Source: Nocardia bovistercoris (GTDB lineage Bacteria > Actinomycetota > Actinomycetes > Mycobacteriales > Mycobacteriaceae). Taken from it: DNA of 64,000 nt. Made by a program: the position numbers and the translations under genes. This document shows, piece by piece, positions 34,762-42,991 of this stretch (positions are counted from its first letter, which is position 1; the number at the start of each line of letters is the position of its first letter). Under the pieces are notes generated by a model. It saw only the letters and a program-made list of their open reading frames with translations. It made no database searches and was not told the DNA's origin. Where the stretch lies: NCBI RefSeq assembly GCF_015674855.1, contig NZ_JADMLG010000017.1, positions 1 to 64,000 on the forward strand, written 5' to 3'.

Positions 34762-35961
34762 TCAGTTGGTGGCGATGATGGCCGAGCCGTGGCCGAACAA
34801 CCCCTGGTTCACGGCGATGCCCGCGCGCGCGTTCTGCACCTGACGGCCGTCGGCTCGACCGCGCAACTGCCAGGTGAGTTCGCAGATCTGGGCGATGGCC
34901 TGCGCGGGAATCGCCTCGCCGAAGCAGGCCAGACCGCCGCTGGGATTCACGGGAATGCGCCCGCCGAGCGTGGTCGCGCCGCTGCGCAGCAGTTCCTCCG
35001 CGCCGCCCGTCTCGCAGAGCCCGATGTCCTCGTACCAGTCCAGTTCCAGGGCAGTGGACAGGTCATAGACCTCGGCGAAGGACAGTTCGGACGGACCGAG
35101 TCCGGCTTCCTCGTACGCGGCGTGCGCGATGGCGGAGCGGAAGGTGTGCGGCGGCGGTTCTACGGCCGATGCCGAGTCGGTCGCGAAATCCGGCAGGTCG
35201 AGCACGGTTTTCGGGAAGGTCGGCGTGACCGTCGACAGCGCGCGGATGCGGACCGGCGTCGGGTTGCCGTGGCGGCGGGCGTACTCCATCGAGGTCAGGA
35301 CGAGGGCCGCGCCGCCGTCGCTGGTCGCGCAGATGTCGAGCAGCCGCAGCGGGTCGGAGACGATCGCCGAGGCCGCGACCTCCTCGGCCGACACCTCTTT
35401 GCGGTAGCGGGCGTACGGGTTGTGCAGGCCGTGCTTGGCGTTCTTCACCTTGACGGCGGCGAAATCCTCGAGCGTCGCGCCGTGCAGCGCCATCCGGCGG
35501 CGGGCGTAGAGCGCGAAGTAGATGGGGTTGGTGGCGCCGAGCAGGTGGAAACGCAACCAGTCCGGGTCGTCGCGACGTTCACCGCCGACCGGCTGGAAGA
35601 AGCCCTTTGGCGTGGCGTCCGCGCCGACCACCAGCGCCACATCCGTCAGACCGGCCAGGATCTGGGCGCGCGCGTTGGCGATGGCCTGCGCACCGGACGC
35701 GCACGCGGCGTAACTGCTCGAGATCCGCGCCCCCGACCACCCGAGGGCCTGGGCGAAGGTCGCGCCGGAGACGAACCCCGGGTATCCGTTGCGAATCGTG
35801 TCCGCACCCGCGATATAGCCGACGTCGCGGTGGTCGACCCCGGCGTCGGCCAGCGCCGCACGAGCCGCGACCAGCCCGTATTCGACGAAGTTGCGCCCCC
35901 ATTTGCCCCACTCGTGCATGCCCGCGCCGAGGACGGCGATATCGCGATCATTCTCGGTCAT
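34762..35961 (-). CDS. thiolase-family (SCP2/Ltp-like) protein
   Basis: A 399-residue thiolase-fold protein of the lipid-transfer/non-specific thiolase branch. The nucleophilic cysteine is likely the Cys of SSYAACASGAQAIANARAQI. The C-terminal blocks are GGRIPVNPSGGLACFGEAIPAQA and GIAVNQGLFGHGSAII. In actinobacterial sterol degradation such proteins pair with a DUF35 protein and cleave beta-keto or beta-hydroxy acyl-CoAs (Ltp2-type aldolase). Its start overlaps the DUF35 gene here (ATGA), implying a complex. It is transcribed from a promoter with a KstR-like box at 36415-36428. Confidence 0.85.
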   Translation of the reverse strand: MTENDRDIAVLGAGMHEWGKWGRNFVEYGLVAARAALADAGVDHRDVGYIAGADTIRNGYPGFVSGATFAQALGWSGARISSSYAACASGAQAIANARAQILAGLTDVALVVGADATPKGFFQPVGGERRDDPDWLRFHLLGATNPIYFALYARRRMALHGATLEDFAAVKVKNAKHGLHNPYARYRKEVSAEEVAASAIVSDPLRLLDICATSDGGAALVLTSMEYARRHGNPTPVRIRALSTVTPTFPKTVLDLPDFATDSASAVEPPPHTFRSAIAHAAYEEAGLGPSELSFAEVYDLSTALELDWYEDIGLCETGGAEELLRSGATTLGGRIPVNPSGGLACFGEAIPAQAIAQICELTWQLRGRADGRQVQNARAGIAVNQGLFGHGSAIIATN

Positions 35962-36400
35962 CGACCGGCCTCCACATCCACACCGTGTGCTCGGCTTCCT
36001 CGTCGGTGTACAGCACGCCGACGGTGAGTTCGACCGGCATCCCGACGGCCAGGTCGTCCACGGTCAGGCCGCGCACGACCTGCCCGAGGATCACCATCTG
36101 CTCGACCTCGAGTTCCACCGCCGCGACGACGTAGGGCTCGAAGGGGTCGGGGGAGACGTAGGGCGGCGGCGGTTTGTATCGGGCGTCCGCGTACGACCAG
36201 ATCCGGCCTCGTGTCGAGAACAGGTACTCGACCAGTTCGGAGCCGTCCTTCGAACTCGCGCACCCCGGGTTCCGGCAGGCGAGCGTGTTCTGCGGGAAAT
36301 ACGGTGTGCCGCAGACCTCGCAGCGGGTTCCCACCAGGCGCGGTGCGCCGTCGTCGGCGGTGAACCAGCCCGATATCGCGGGGCGTTGTTCCTTCTGCAC
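35958..36400 (-). CDS. Zn-ribbon OB-fold DUF35 protein, thiolase partner
   Basis: A 147-residue DUF35 protein. A rubredoxin-like zinc ribbon (CEVCGTPYFPQNTLACRNPGC, four cysteines) is followed by an OB-fold (RGRIWSYADARYKPPPPY and VILGQVVRGL). Such proteins dock onto thiolase-fold enzymes and help bind the acyl-CoA. It begins at a GTG, 15 bases after the KstR-like palindrome, and its stop overlaps the thiolase start. Confidence 0.88.
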
Positions 36401-36414
36401 AGTCCCGACACTAT

Positions 36415-36428
36415 AGGAACACGTTCTA
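36415..36428. promoter_or_regulatory. KstR-like operator candidate
   Basis: AGGAACACGTTCTA matches the actinobacterial KstR consensus TnnAACnnGTTnnA at all but the first base. It sits 15 bases before the DUF35 start, as repressor sites of lipid genes often do. KstR controls sterol catabolism, so this would link the thiolase pair to that regulon. The assignment rests on one site. Confidence 0.45.
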
Positions 36429-36893
36429 TTTCTCGACCGGATCCAGATCCGCCCGCGCTGTGATCCCGTGATCGATGAGGACCGAACCGATCGTTCTGAT
36501 CTGGCCGGGCGCCGGGCCGAGCGTCACCGTCAGACCGAAGAAGGGGTGATGGCCGTTGTCGGCCTGCTGGAAATCGAGTCCGATGAAGTTGGGTTGCTGG
36601 TTGCAGTTGGTGTTGTCGTCGTAGCACTGATCGAATGCGACGTCGCGGATCCGATGCCAGTGGTTGCCGGTGCCGTCCCAGGTCGCGCCCCCGGAATTCT
36701 TGAACTCCTGGGCGTAGAAGGACGCGAACCTGTTGACGCGCTGCAGGTTCACATCCCAGAGGCTGCGGGTCTGGCCGGGCGCGACCGACCACCAGCCCTT
36801 CTTTCGGAATCGTGTCGGTCCGCAGCCCTTGTCGCCGTAGACCAAAGCGATCCAGAGCGTGTTTCGGTAGGCGTTGTGGAATTCCAGAGGCAT
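36426..36893 (-). CDS. DUF1036 family protein
   Basis: A 155-residue protein with the DUF1036 core: LEFHNAYRNTLWIALVYGDKGC, then FRKKGWWSVAPGQTRSLWDV and YAQEFKNSGGATWDG. Two cysteines near CYDDNTNC may form a disulfide. There is no signal peptide. It is the last gene of a unit beginning with the M4 protease and the emfourin gene, and AAAAAGGACGG before the ATG at 36893 is a good ribosome site. The biochemical function of DUF1036 is not known; here it could be a protease substrate, effector or partner. Confidence 0.8.
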   Translation of the reverse strand: MPLEFHNAYRNTLWIALVYGDKGCGPTRFRKKGWWSVAPGQTRSLWDVNLQRVNRFASFYAQEFKNSGGATWDGTGNHWHRIRDVAFDQCYDDNTNCNQQPNFIGLDFQQADNGHHPFFGLTVTLGPAPGQIRTIGSVLIDHGITARADLDPVEK

Positions 36894-36918
36894 GATGCCG
36901 TCCTTTTTCGTGCCGCGA

Positions 36919-37098
36919 TCAGTTCGGTCGCTGCGAGTTGTCGTCAGGCGCCGCCGAGGGCAGGCTCTCGGGCACCCTGTCTTCCCCGCCCGCGCCGTCG
37001 AAGTCGGCCAGAGCGGGTGAACGAGTAAACGTCCTTTCGGCTTGCGTCGGGTCTTCGGTCGGATCGCCGTCGGCCGCGATGGGGTGGGGTATTGTCAT
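36919..37098 (-). CDS. 59-aa hypothetical protein coupled to the emfourin gene
   Basis: A 59-residue acidic and Pro-rich frame (MTIPHPIAADGDPTEDPTQA at the start, SAAPDDNSQRPN at the end). Its ATG overlaps the emfourin stop in an ATGA junction, and it ends 25 bases before the DUF1036 start. The tight fit between two real genes and the translational coupling support it. It looks disordered, with no transmembrane helix or domain. It is a possible small regulator or substrate of the protease system. Confidence 0.5.
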   Translation of the reverse strand: MTIPHPIAADGDPTEDPTQAERTFTRSPALADFDGAGGEDRVPESLPSAAPDDNSQRPN

Positions 37099-37427
37099 CT
37101 TTTGTCTCCGTTCAGTTCTGATTCATCGGAATGGTCTCGCAGCCAATCACGCAACCGCGCGAACTCCTCGGAGACATTTCCGTCGACAGCCGACAGCACG
37201 ACGGTTTCGGCATCGGCGGCATCGATGGTTATCTCGTATGTCTGCGCGTCACGACTCCGGTCGGAATCCGCTTCCGGTGCGGGTCGGTGACGCGTCGCCA
37301 CCGCCGCACGGATCAGCCGGTCCAGCTCGGCGCGGGCGTGCCCGTCGAGCCGGTCGGTCACGACGACCACCGAGGGGTTGCCGAAACCGCCGGTCAGTCC
37401 GCCGTAGGTGTCGAGGGAAATTCTCAT
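37095..37427 (-). CDS. emfourin-type inhibitor of M4 protease
   Basis: A 110-residue cytoplasmic protein (MRISLDTYGGLTGGFGNPSV, then VVTDRLDGHARAELDRLI and DAQTYEITIDAADAETVVLSAVDGNVSEEFARLRDWL). The GGLTGG-type N-terminus and the C-terminal YEITI...ARLRDWL pattern resemble protealysin inhibitor emfourin, which lies next to protealysin genes in Serratia and in many other bacteria. The M4 gene ends 80 bases upstream. Its likely job is to block the protease inside the cell. No strong Shine-Dalgarno precedes the ATG. Confidence 0.75.
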   Translation of the reverse strand: MRISLDTYGGLTGGFGNPSVVVVTDRLDGHARAELDRLIRAAVATRHRPAPEADSDRSRDAQTYEITIDAADAETVVLSAVDGNVSEEFARLRDWLRDHSDESELNGDKR

Positions 37428-37507
37428 GAATCACGCTCCAGTACAGTCGTTGTGCTGGAAGTATCCCCTTGAATCGCGCTCGGGCCCGGACCGTGGCCGG
37501 TTCGGCG

Positions 37508-38683
37508 CTATTGCGACTCCTGCACCGCCGCGGTCAGTGCTTTCACCTCGGCGGACAGCCGCTCGAGCGTCTCGCCGATCGTGTCGAGTGACACCGTCGA
37601 CGCCGAAACCAGATCGTCGGCGCTCGCCCCGATGCTCGCCACCCGAATGCCGACCTGTGCCCAGGCGTCGTCGACCGCCTGCTGCTCGGTGCTGCCGACA
37701 CCGAAGAGCTGCGCCGCTTTGACCGAGGTCGTCTCGGCGAACTCCTGGAATTCGGTGGTCCGCGTCGAGGCTTTCAACGCTTCGTACCAGATCTGCCCCG
37801 GCGCCTTCCACGCGTGTCCGCCGATCCCGACGGCGGTGAGGTAGAACGCCTTGTTCGGGATGCCCGAATTGAGGTGTACGCCGCCGTTGTCCCCCCTCGG
37901 GGTGTCCGGCAGCACCACGAAATCCTTCATGTGCGCGGGTTGGCGATCCCGGCCCATGTCGGGGTTGTTGTAGGCCTGTCCCGGCGCCTTCAACGATCTC
38001 AACGCGTCCCCGGCGAAGCGCGGGGTGAACACCTCGGCGCCGATCAGCCAGTCGGCTTCCGCGGCGGTCTCGTCGCGTGAGAATTGTTTGACCAAGGAAC
38101 CGAAGACATCCGAAATCGACTCGTTCAACGCCCCGGACTGCTTGTGATAGACCAGACCGGCGGTCGTCTCGGTGACTCCGTGGGTGAGTTCGTGGGTGAT
38201 GACGTCCTGTGCTCCGGTGAGGTCGCTGAAAATAATGCCGTCACCGTCGCCGAACACCATCCTTCGGCCATCCCAGAAAGCGTTGTTGAACGCTCGCCCG
38301 TAGTGCACGTAGCCGTCCAGGCGCATACCGAATCCGTCGATCGAGTCACGGCCGAAGACTTCGGCGTAGAAGCGCCGTGTCAGCCCGAAACCGTCGAATG
38401 CCCGGTCGACCGATCCGTCCTGCGACGGTTCCGATGTCTCGCTCCTGGCCAATACGGCCGACGAAAGCGACGCCTCGTGCCTGGCGTCGAAGATGGTCCG
38501 CCGACCACCGGCCGATGCGGCCATGCCCGCGAGCGACGGCATTCCTTCGCGTCCACCCCGCAATTCCGAACTCGCCAGCAGAGTGTTCAGAGCCGCTTCG
38601 CGGACCGCCGCGTCATCGGATTCCAGTAGTTTCTCCAGCAGATGTGGAGGTGTGATGCAGTGGTGTCGATCATGAGACCACAT
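37508..38683 (-). CDS. protealysin-like M4 metallopeptidase
   Basis: A 391-residue thermolysin-family protease. The zinc site is H164-E165-x-x-H168 in VITHELTHGVTE, with the third ligand E188 in GALNESISDVFG. The later GGVHLNSGIPNKAFY holds the transition-state histidine. The short N-terminal propeptide (HHCITPPHLLEKLLESDDAA) is of the protealysin type, and no signal peptide is present, so the enzyme is likely intracellular or exported by a non-Sec route. The C-terminal ~40 residues form a predicted helix. The gene heads a unit with emfourin, a 59-aa protein and DUF1036. In Serratia, protealysin acts in host-cell invasion; no such role is claimed here. Confidence 0.92.
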   Translation of the reverse strand: MWSHDRHHCITPPHLLEKLLESDDAAVREAALNTLLASSELRGGREGMPSLAGMAASAGGRRTIFDARHEASLSSAVLARSETSEPSQDGSVDRAFDGFGLTRRFYAEVFGRDSIDGFGMRLDGYVHYGRAFNNAFWDGRRMVFGDGDGIIFSDLTGAQDVITHELTHGVTETTAGLVYHKQSGALNESISDVFGSLVKQFSRDETAAEADWLIGAEVFTPRFAGDALRSLKAPGQAYNNPDMGRDRQPAHMKDFVVLPDTPRGDNGGVHLNSGIPNKAFYLTAVGIGGHAWKAPGQIWYEALKASTRTTEFQEFAETTSVKAAQLFGVGSTEQQAVDDAWAQVGIRVASIGASADDLVSASTVSLDTIGETLERLSAEVKALTAAVQESQ

Positions 38684-39246
38684 GGTTTACTCCGACCGTT
38701 GATTCGCCGATAACTTTCGCAGTGATCATTCTGTCGCTCGTCAGGTTCCGACAGCACGCGTAGCGCACTACTCCATTCCACGGTCGAAACCGATCGAGCG
38801 GTTCTATACATCGCGGAGATCGAATCCTGTCGGCACCGCGTACCGGTCGTGGCGGAGCGCGAATGCCGTTGGCCAGTAGATGATCTCGTGACGCGAACGT
38901 ATCCCTCGATCACGTAGTGGAGGTTTCCCGTTGAATGTATCCGGAATGAAGCCCACGATCCGACTGATTCCTGGTACCCATTTCGGAGGCGCATCGTGGG
39001 AATCATCGGAGCGGTGAGGTTCACCTGGCATCGGTATCGGAAAGCAGACCGGGCCCGGTTTCTGTGACGAGTTGAGAGATCGTGCCGCTTCATGAGGTGG
39101 AGGTGACCGGACCGATGGTGATGAATGTGGTCGACGCGCCTGCGTTGTCTCGGTCGAAACCGGTCGCCGCGGTCACGCGCACGGCGAACGCGGCGCGCGT
39201 GCGCACACCTGGCCCCAACTGCCAACGGCCCTCGGTCGATCGAGCA
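38684..39246. other. 563-bp region without an intact gene
   Basis: It contains the upstream region of the M4 operon. On the minus strand at about 39096-39230 there is a protein-like tail (RTRAAFAVRVTAATGFDRDN, ASTTFITIGPVTSTS, then a stop), resembling the end of a secreted beta-rich protein, but I find no start or upstream part for it. A second weak fragment (ISRIVGFIPDTFNGKPP) lies near 38930-38990 in another frame. I read the region as the remains of a decayed gene. Confidence 0.35.
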
Positions 39247-40161
39247 CTATCCGATCGGCAACGCCGTCAGGATCGGGTTGTAGGCCCAGTTCAACATGCG
39301 CTCGGCATCGGCCTGGGCGACATCGGCGCTGTAGTCCGAACTGTGCAGAACCACCCCGATCATCGGAATTCCGGCCCTGACCGTCTCGAACAGCAGGCAG
39401 GTTCCGGCGGCGTCGGTATTGCCCGTCTTGATCCCGACGGCGCCGGGATAGTCGCCGAGCATGCCGTTGGTGGTCTCCCAGAGGTGCGCGCGGTTGCCGG
39501 GACCCGCGGGCACGCCGTAGCTGCGCGACCCGACGATCTCGCGGAACACCGGCAAGCTCATCGCGCGCAGACCGAGAGTGACCAGATCCGCGGGGGTGGA
39601 GTACGTGGAGTGGTCGGTGGGGTTGGGCAACCCGCTCGGGTCGGTGAAATTCGTTCCGCCCAAACCCATTCGGCGCGCTGTCTCGTTCATGGCGGCGATG
39701 AACCCGCCTTGTCCCGGCCCGTACGCCTCGGCGAGAGCGTAGGCGGCATCGCAACCCGACGGAAGCAGCAGCGCGTACAGGAGTTGCCGCCCGGTGAGCA
39801 CCTCGCCGGGAACAAGGCCCGCAGTGCTCCCGTCGTGCTCGGCGCAGTAGCCGACCACCTCGCCCGGCACGGTGACGGCCCGGTCGAGTGCGCCCGAGTT
39901 GATCACGACCAGCGCGGTCATCACCTTGGTGATGCTGGCGATCGGCAGCGAGGTGTTCAACTCTCGCGACCACAGCACCGTGCCGGTGAGCCCATCCGCC
40001 AGCGCCGCCCCCGACGCGTGCACTCCTTCCGGACCGCGAGTCACCCACGGCAGCGGAAGATGGGTGTCGCTCGCGGCGGGAGCGGCCGCGAGACCGTGGC
40101 CGGCGACCGCGATCAGCGCTCCGAGCACAACAGTCTGCAACAATCTGGCAAATTTGCGCAT
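39247..40161 (-). CDS. D-alanyl-D-alanine carboxypeptidase (S11 family)
   Basis: A 304-residue penicillin-binding protein that trims the last D-Ala from peptidoglycan peptides. A signal peptide spans about residues 1-30. The SxxK motif is S76-x-x-K79 in ASITKVMTALVV. The second motif reads LLPSGCDAAYALA, with Cys where most relatives have Asn (SGN). KTG is in VGIKTGNTDAAG. The C-terminal anchor domain of the longer DacA types is missing. The Cys variant may change beta-lactam or substrate handling. It is transcribed alone. Confidence 0.88.
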   Translation of the reverse strand: MRKFARLLQTVVLGALIAVAGHGLAAAPAASDTHLPLPWVTRGPEGVHASGAALADGLTGTVLWSRELNTSLPIASITKVMTALVVINSGALDRAVTVPGEVVGYCAEHDGSTAGLVPGEVLTGRQLLYALLLPSGCDAAYALAEAYGPGQGGFIAAMNETARRMGLGGTNFTDPSGLPNPTDHSTYSTPADLVTLGLRAMSLPVFREIVGSRSYGVPAGPGNRAHLWETTNGMLGDYPGAVGIKTGNTDAAGTCLLFETVRAGIPMIGVVLHSSDYSADVAQADAERMLNWAYNPILTALPIG

Positions 40162-40328
40162 GGGCGGTATTCTGCCGTGTCCCTTAAGTGGTCAGCGGGA
40201 TTTTCGCGCGCGAATCGCTAGCCGAATTCGGTGATAGCTTGCGATCGGCAAATCTGGAACGCCGCTGATTCGCTCGTTGTCCCGCGCGGATACGGTGGAG
40301 ATCGTGTGGACGGTTCTCGGAGCCCGCC

Positions 40329-40952
40329 GTGGACGCGGCTGATTCGGGTGACACTTGCGGCGTGGAGAGAACATGGGAGACGTGGGGTGCGGTGGTGATC
40401 GCCGCTGTGGCCGTGCTGCCGGTCGCCGCGCTCGCGGCTTGGTGGCTGGGTCGGCGACGCGGATGGCGCCCGGCGCTGTGCGAGGTCGGGATCGTCGTCG
40501 GCACCGCGCCGTGGCTTTGGATGATTCTCACCCCGACCGGGACCGGTCGTTCGCTGAACCTCGTCCCACTGCGCGATCTGACCGAAGTGCTCGCAGAAAA
40601 TCGGACAGTTGAGCAACTAGGTGGCAACCTCCTGGTTTTCGCCGCTCTGGGGTTCCTGCTGCCGGTCCGCCACCCGTGGTTCGCTCACTCGCACCGCATC
40701 CTGCTGACGGGAGCGGCGGCATCGATCGCGGTGGAGACCGCGCAATTCGCCCTCGCCATCGGCCGACACACCTCCGTGGACGACGTGCTCTTGAACGCCG
40801 TGGGCGCGTGGTCGGCCTGCCAACTCTCCCGACCGCTGTGGGCCCCGTCTCCCGAGCGTGATCGACCACCGCCCGTGAAACGGGTGGCCGTAGGTGAGGT
40901 GAGCCACCCGCGAGAACTCGAAGTCCCGACCGTCCCGAAACCGCGCGAATAG
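40329..40952 (+). CDS. VanZ family membrane protein
   Basis: A 207-residue protein with four to five transmembrane helices and VanZ signatures: NLVPLRDLTEVL, QLGGNLLVFAALGFLLPVRHP, and SIAVETAQFALAIGRHTSVDDVLLNAVGA. VanZ-like proteins are linked to low-level glycopeptide tolerance or envelope traits, but most have no assigned function. No vanHAX genes are nearby. The GTG at 40329 is used; an internal GTG (VERTWETW) would also keep the first helix. Confidence 0.8.
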   Translation: MDAADSGDTCGVERTWETWGAVVIAAVAVLPVAALAAWWLGRRRGWRPALCEVGIVVGTAPWLWMILTPTGTGRSLNLVPLRDLTEVLAENRTVEQLGGNLLVFAALGFLLPVRHPWFAHSHRILLTGAAASIAVETAQFALAIGRHTSVDDVLLNAVGAWSACQLSRPLWAPSPERDRPPPVKRVAVGEVSHPRELEVPTVPKPRE

Positions 40953-41000
40953 GTAGATCGACCGATTCGGAGCCACCCGGGGAACCCCCATCATTGCCTC

Positions 41001-42332
41001 GTGACACGAATGCTGCGAAGAGTAATAGTCGCGCTGGGTTGTGCGCTCATCGTGTTGCTGCACAACCCGATCGCCGCCCCCGCGCATCCGATGCGAGCCA
41101 CCTCGGTCGTGCTCGACGTGGGTGAAACGGTGATCGCCGCCGAATTCTCGATTCCCGCCGCCGATTTCGCGGAGGCGAGCGGTATCGACGTCGACCTGCG
41201 TCCGCGGCTGTCGTCCGAAAACTCCGTCGCGATAACGAATTACATGCGCGACCATCTCCGCCCCGCCACGCCCGACGGCGTCCCGTGGACCGTCCACATC
41301 GATGATCCGCGCCTGGACTACACGAACCGAGCGGCCACCGGCTCGTACAAGGAACTCGTCGTGCCCGCGGTGCTGACCCCACCCGCGAACGTCGACATGC
41401 GTCGATTCGTCCTGGGTTACGACGCCGTGGTCCGCGAGGTCGCCACGCACATCGCCATCGTGTCGGTCCGGCAGGACTGGCGCGCCGGGCGGGTCGGCGC
41501 CGACGAGGCGAAGCAGGTCGGCGTCATCCGCATGGACGCCGATTCGATGACCGTGCCATCCTTGCTGGTCGACCTGACCGAAGGCGGCGCGTGGCGGGGA
41601 TTCCTCGCGATGGTCGAACTCGGCGGCCACCACATTCTCGAGGGCGCCGACCACCTGCTGTTCCTGTTCACCCTGCTCCTGCCCGCCGTGTTGATCGCCC
41701 GATCCGGCCGATGGCATCCCGACAATCGCGGACGGCGGGCCGTGCGCCACATCCTCGCGGTCACCATTGCTTTCACCGTCGGGCATTCCGTCGCGCTGGT
41801 GGTCAGCGCGCTGAGTCGGGTGGAGCTACCCGCGCGCCCGATCGAAACACTCATCGCCGTGACGATTCTGATCGGTGGAGCGCACGCCATCCGGCCGCTG
41901 TTCCCCGGGCGCGAAGCTCTTGTCGCCGGGCTGTTCGGACTCGTGCACGGTATGGCGTTCTCGTTCACCCTCGCCGAATTGAATCTGTCCACAGGGCAAT
42001 TGGCGCTCAGCGTCCTCGGATTCAACCTCGGCATCGAGGCCGTCCAACTGCTGCTGGTAGCGCTCGCCCTGCCGCCGCTGCTGGTCCTGGCCACGACCCG
42101 AGCGCAGCCGTTCCTCCGCGTCGGCGGCGCCTTGCTGGTGATCGTCGCAGCTCTCGGATGGGCCTGCGATAGAATTGGTTTCGCGAATCCGATCGCCGTG
42201 GCCGCCGATCAGGTCGGCGCCGTGATCCTTCCGATCGTCATCACCTCGAGCATCCTGGCGGTCACCCTGTCAGTGGTCAGGGCACTGCGACAACGGATTT
42301 CGATCACCGCCGTCGGTGTCGCCGACTCATGA
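41001..42332 (+). CDS. HupE/UreJ-family membrane protein
   Basis: A 443-residue protein: a signal peptide (to about residue 29), a periplasmic beta-rich domain, then six or more helices of the HupE/UreJ_2 type. Histidine and aspartate motifs typical of metal transport are present: GGHHILEGADHLLFLFT, TVGHSVALV and FGLVHGMAFSF. Relatives are associated with nickel or cobalt uptake, or sit near hydrogenase and urease genes; none of these is adjacent here. The start is a GTG at 41001. It converges with the VOC gene by a six-base overlap. Confidence 0.82.
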   Translation: MTRMLRRVIVALGCALIVLLHNPIAAPAHPMRATSVVLDVGETVIAAEFSIPAADFAEASGIDVDLRPRLSSENSVAITNYMRDHLRPATPDGVPWTVHIDDPRLDYTNRAATGSYKELVVPAVLTPPANVDMRRFVLGYDAVVREVATHIAIVSVRQDWRAGRVGADEAKQVGVIRMDADSMTVPSLLVDLTEGGAWRGFLAMVELGGHHILEGADHLLFLFTLLLPAVLIARSGRWHPDNRGRRAVRHILAVTIAFTVGHSVALVVSALSRVELPARPIETLIAVTILIGGAHAIRPLFPGREALVAGLFGLVHGMAFSFTLAELNLSTGQLALSVLGFNLGIEAVQLLLVALALPPLLVLATTRAQPFLRVGGALLVIVAALGWACDRIGFANPIAVAADQVGAVILPIVITSSILAVTLSVVRALRQRISITAVGVADS

Positions 42333-42875
42333 GCCGTCCCCTCGGGCACCGGTCGTGGAAGGCGCCCACCGTGCGTCGATGGTCGGCGTCGTGTAAGAAC
42401 CTGTTTCCGCGCCATCGGTGAACTCGACCCCGAAGAATGTGTCCGTCGGGGCGGAGAAGTAATAGAAGCGCAGCACGGTGCCATCGGGATCCGGCACATC
42501 GATGCGCGGTCCGGCGGCGGTCTCGACCACGTCGCCGCATGCGATGCCCATCTGTTCGCATCGACGCATTATCTCGTCCAGTGTGTGACGGCCCTCGGGG
42601 CGGAATGCGATCACGTCGAAACCGGCGAGATCCGGGGCGCCCGCACACACCGACCGCTCCCGCAGCGCGATGCTGTACGTTCCCGAAGGATCGATCAGAC
42701 CGGCTCCCCGAACGACACCGTCTTCGGCGAATTCGGTCCACAGACGCAGATCGAGCAGACGGCAATACCAGCGGACGCTGTGCGCGAGGTCGGTCACCGG
42801 CAATTTGACCTGCGCGATGCGCGTCAATCGGACGGTCACGGCCTGCTCCCGCCGCGAGCGTATTCCTGCTTCCAC
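42327..42875 (-). CDS. VOC (glyoxalase/bleomycin-resistance) family protein
   Basis: A 182-residue vicinal-oxygen-chelate fold protein. It has IAQVKLPVTDLAHSVRWYCRLLDLRLWTEF, FDVIAFRPEGRHTLDEIM and RIDVPDPDGTVLRFYYF, the two beta-alpha-beta halves of the fold. I choose the GTG at 42875, seven bases after AAGGAGT; a GTG for MTVRLTRIAQV further in is possible. Metal ligands and substrate are not certain. It diverges from an AraC regulator, which may control it. Confidence 0.78.
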   Translation of the reverse strand: MEAGIRSRREQAVTVRLTRIAQVKLPVTDLAHSVRWYCRLLDLRLWTEFAEDGVVRGAGLIDPSGTYSIALRERSVCAGAPDLAGFDVIAFRPEGRHTLDEIMRRCEQMGIACGDVVETAAGPRIDVPDPDGTVLRFYYFSAPTDTFFGVEFTDGAETGSYTTPTIDARWAPSTTGARGDGS

Positions 42876-42991
42876 ATCCCCACTCCTTTGCATATCCGAA
42901 CAATCCGGGATCACGATTGACGGTATGGCCCGGATCTCGGACAATCCATATGTGAAAGTCTGGGCTATCACAGTGATCGTCCGAGATCGGC

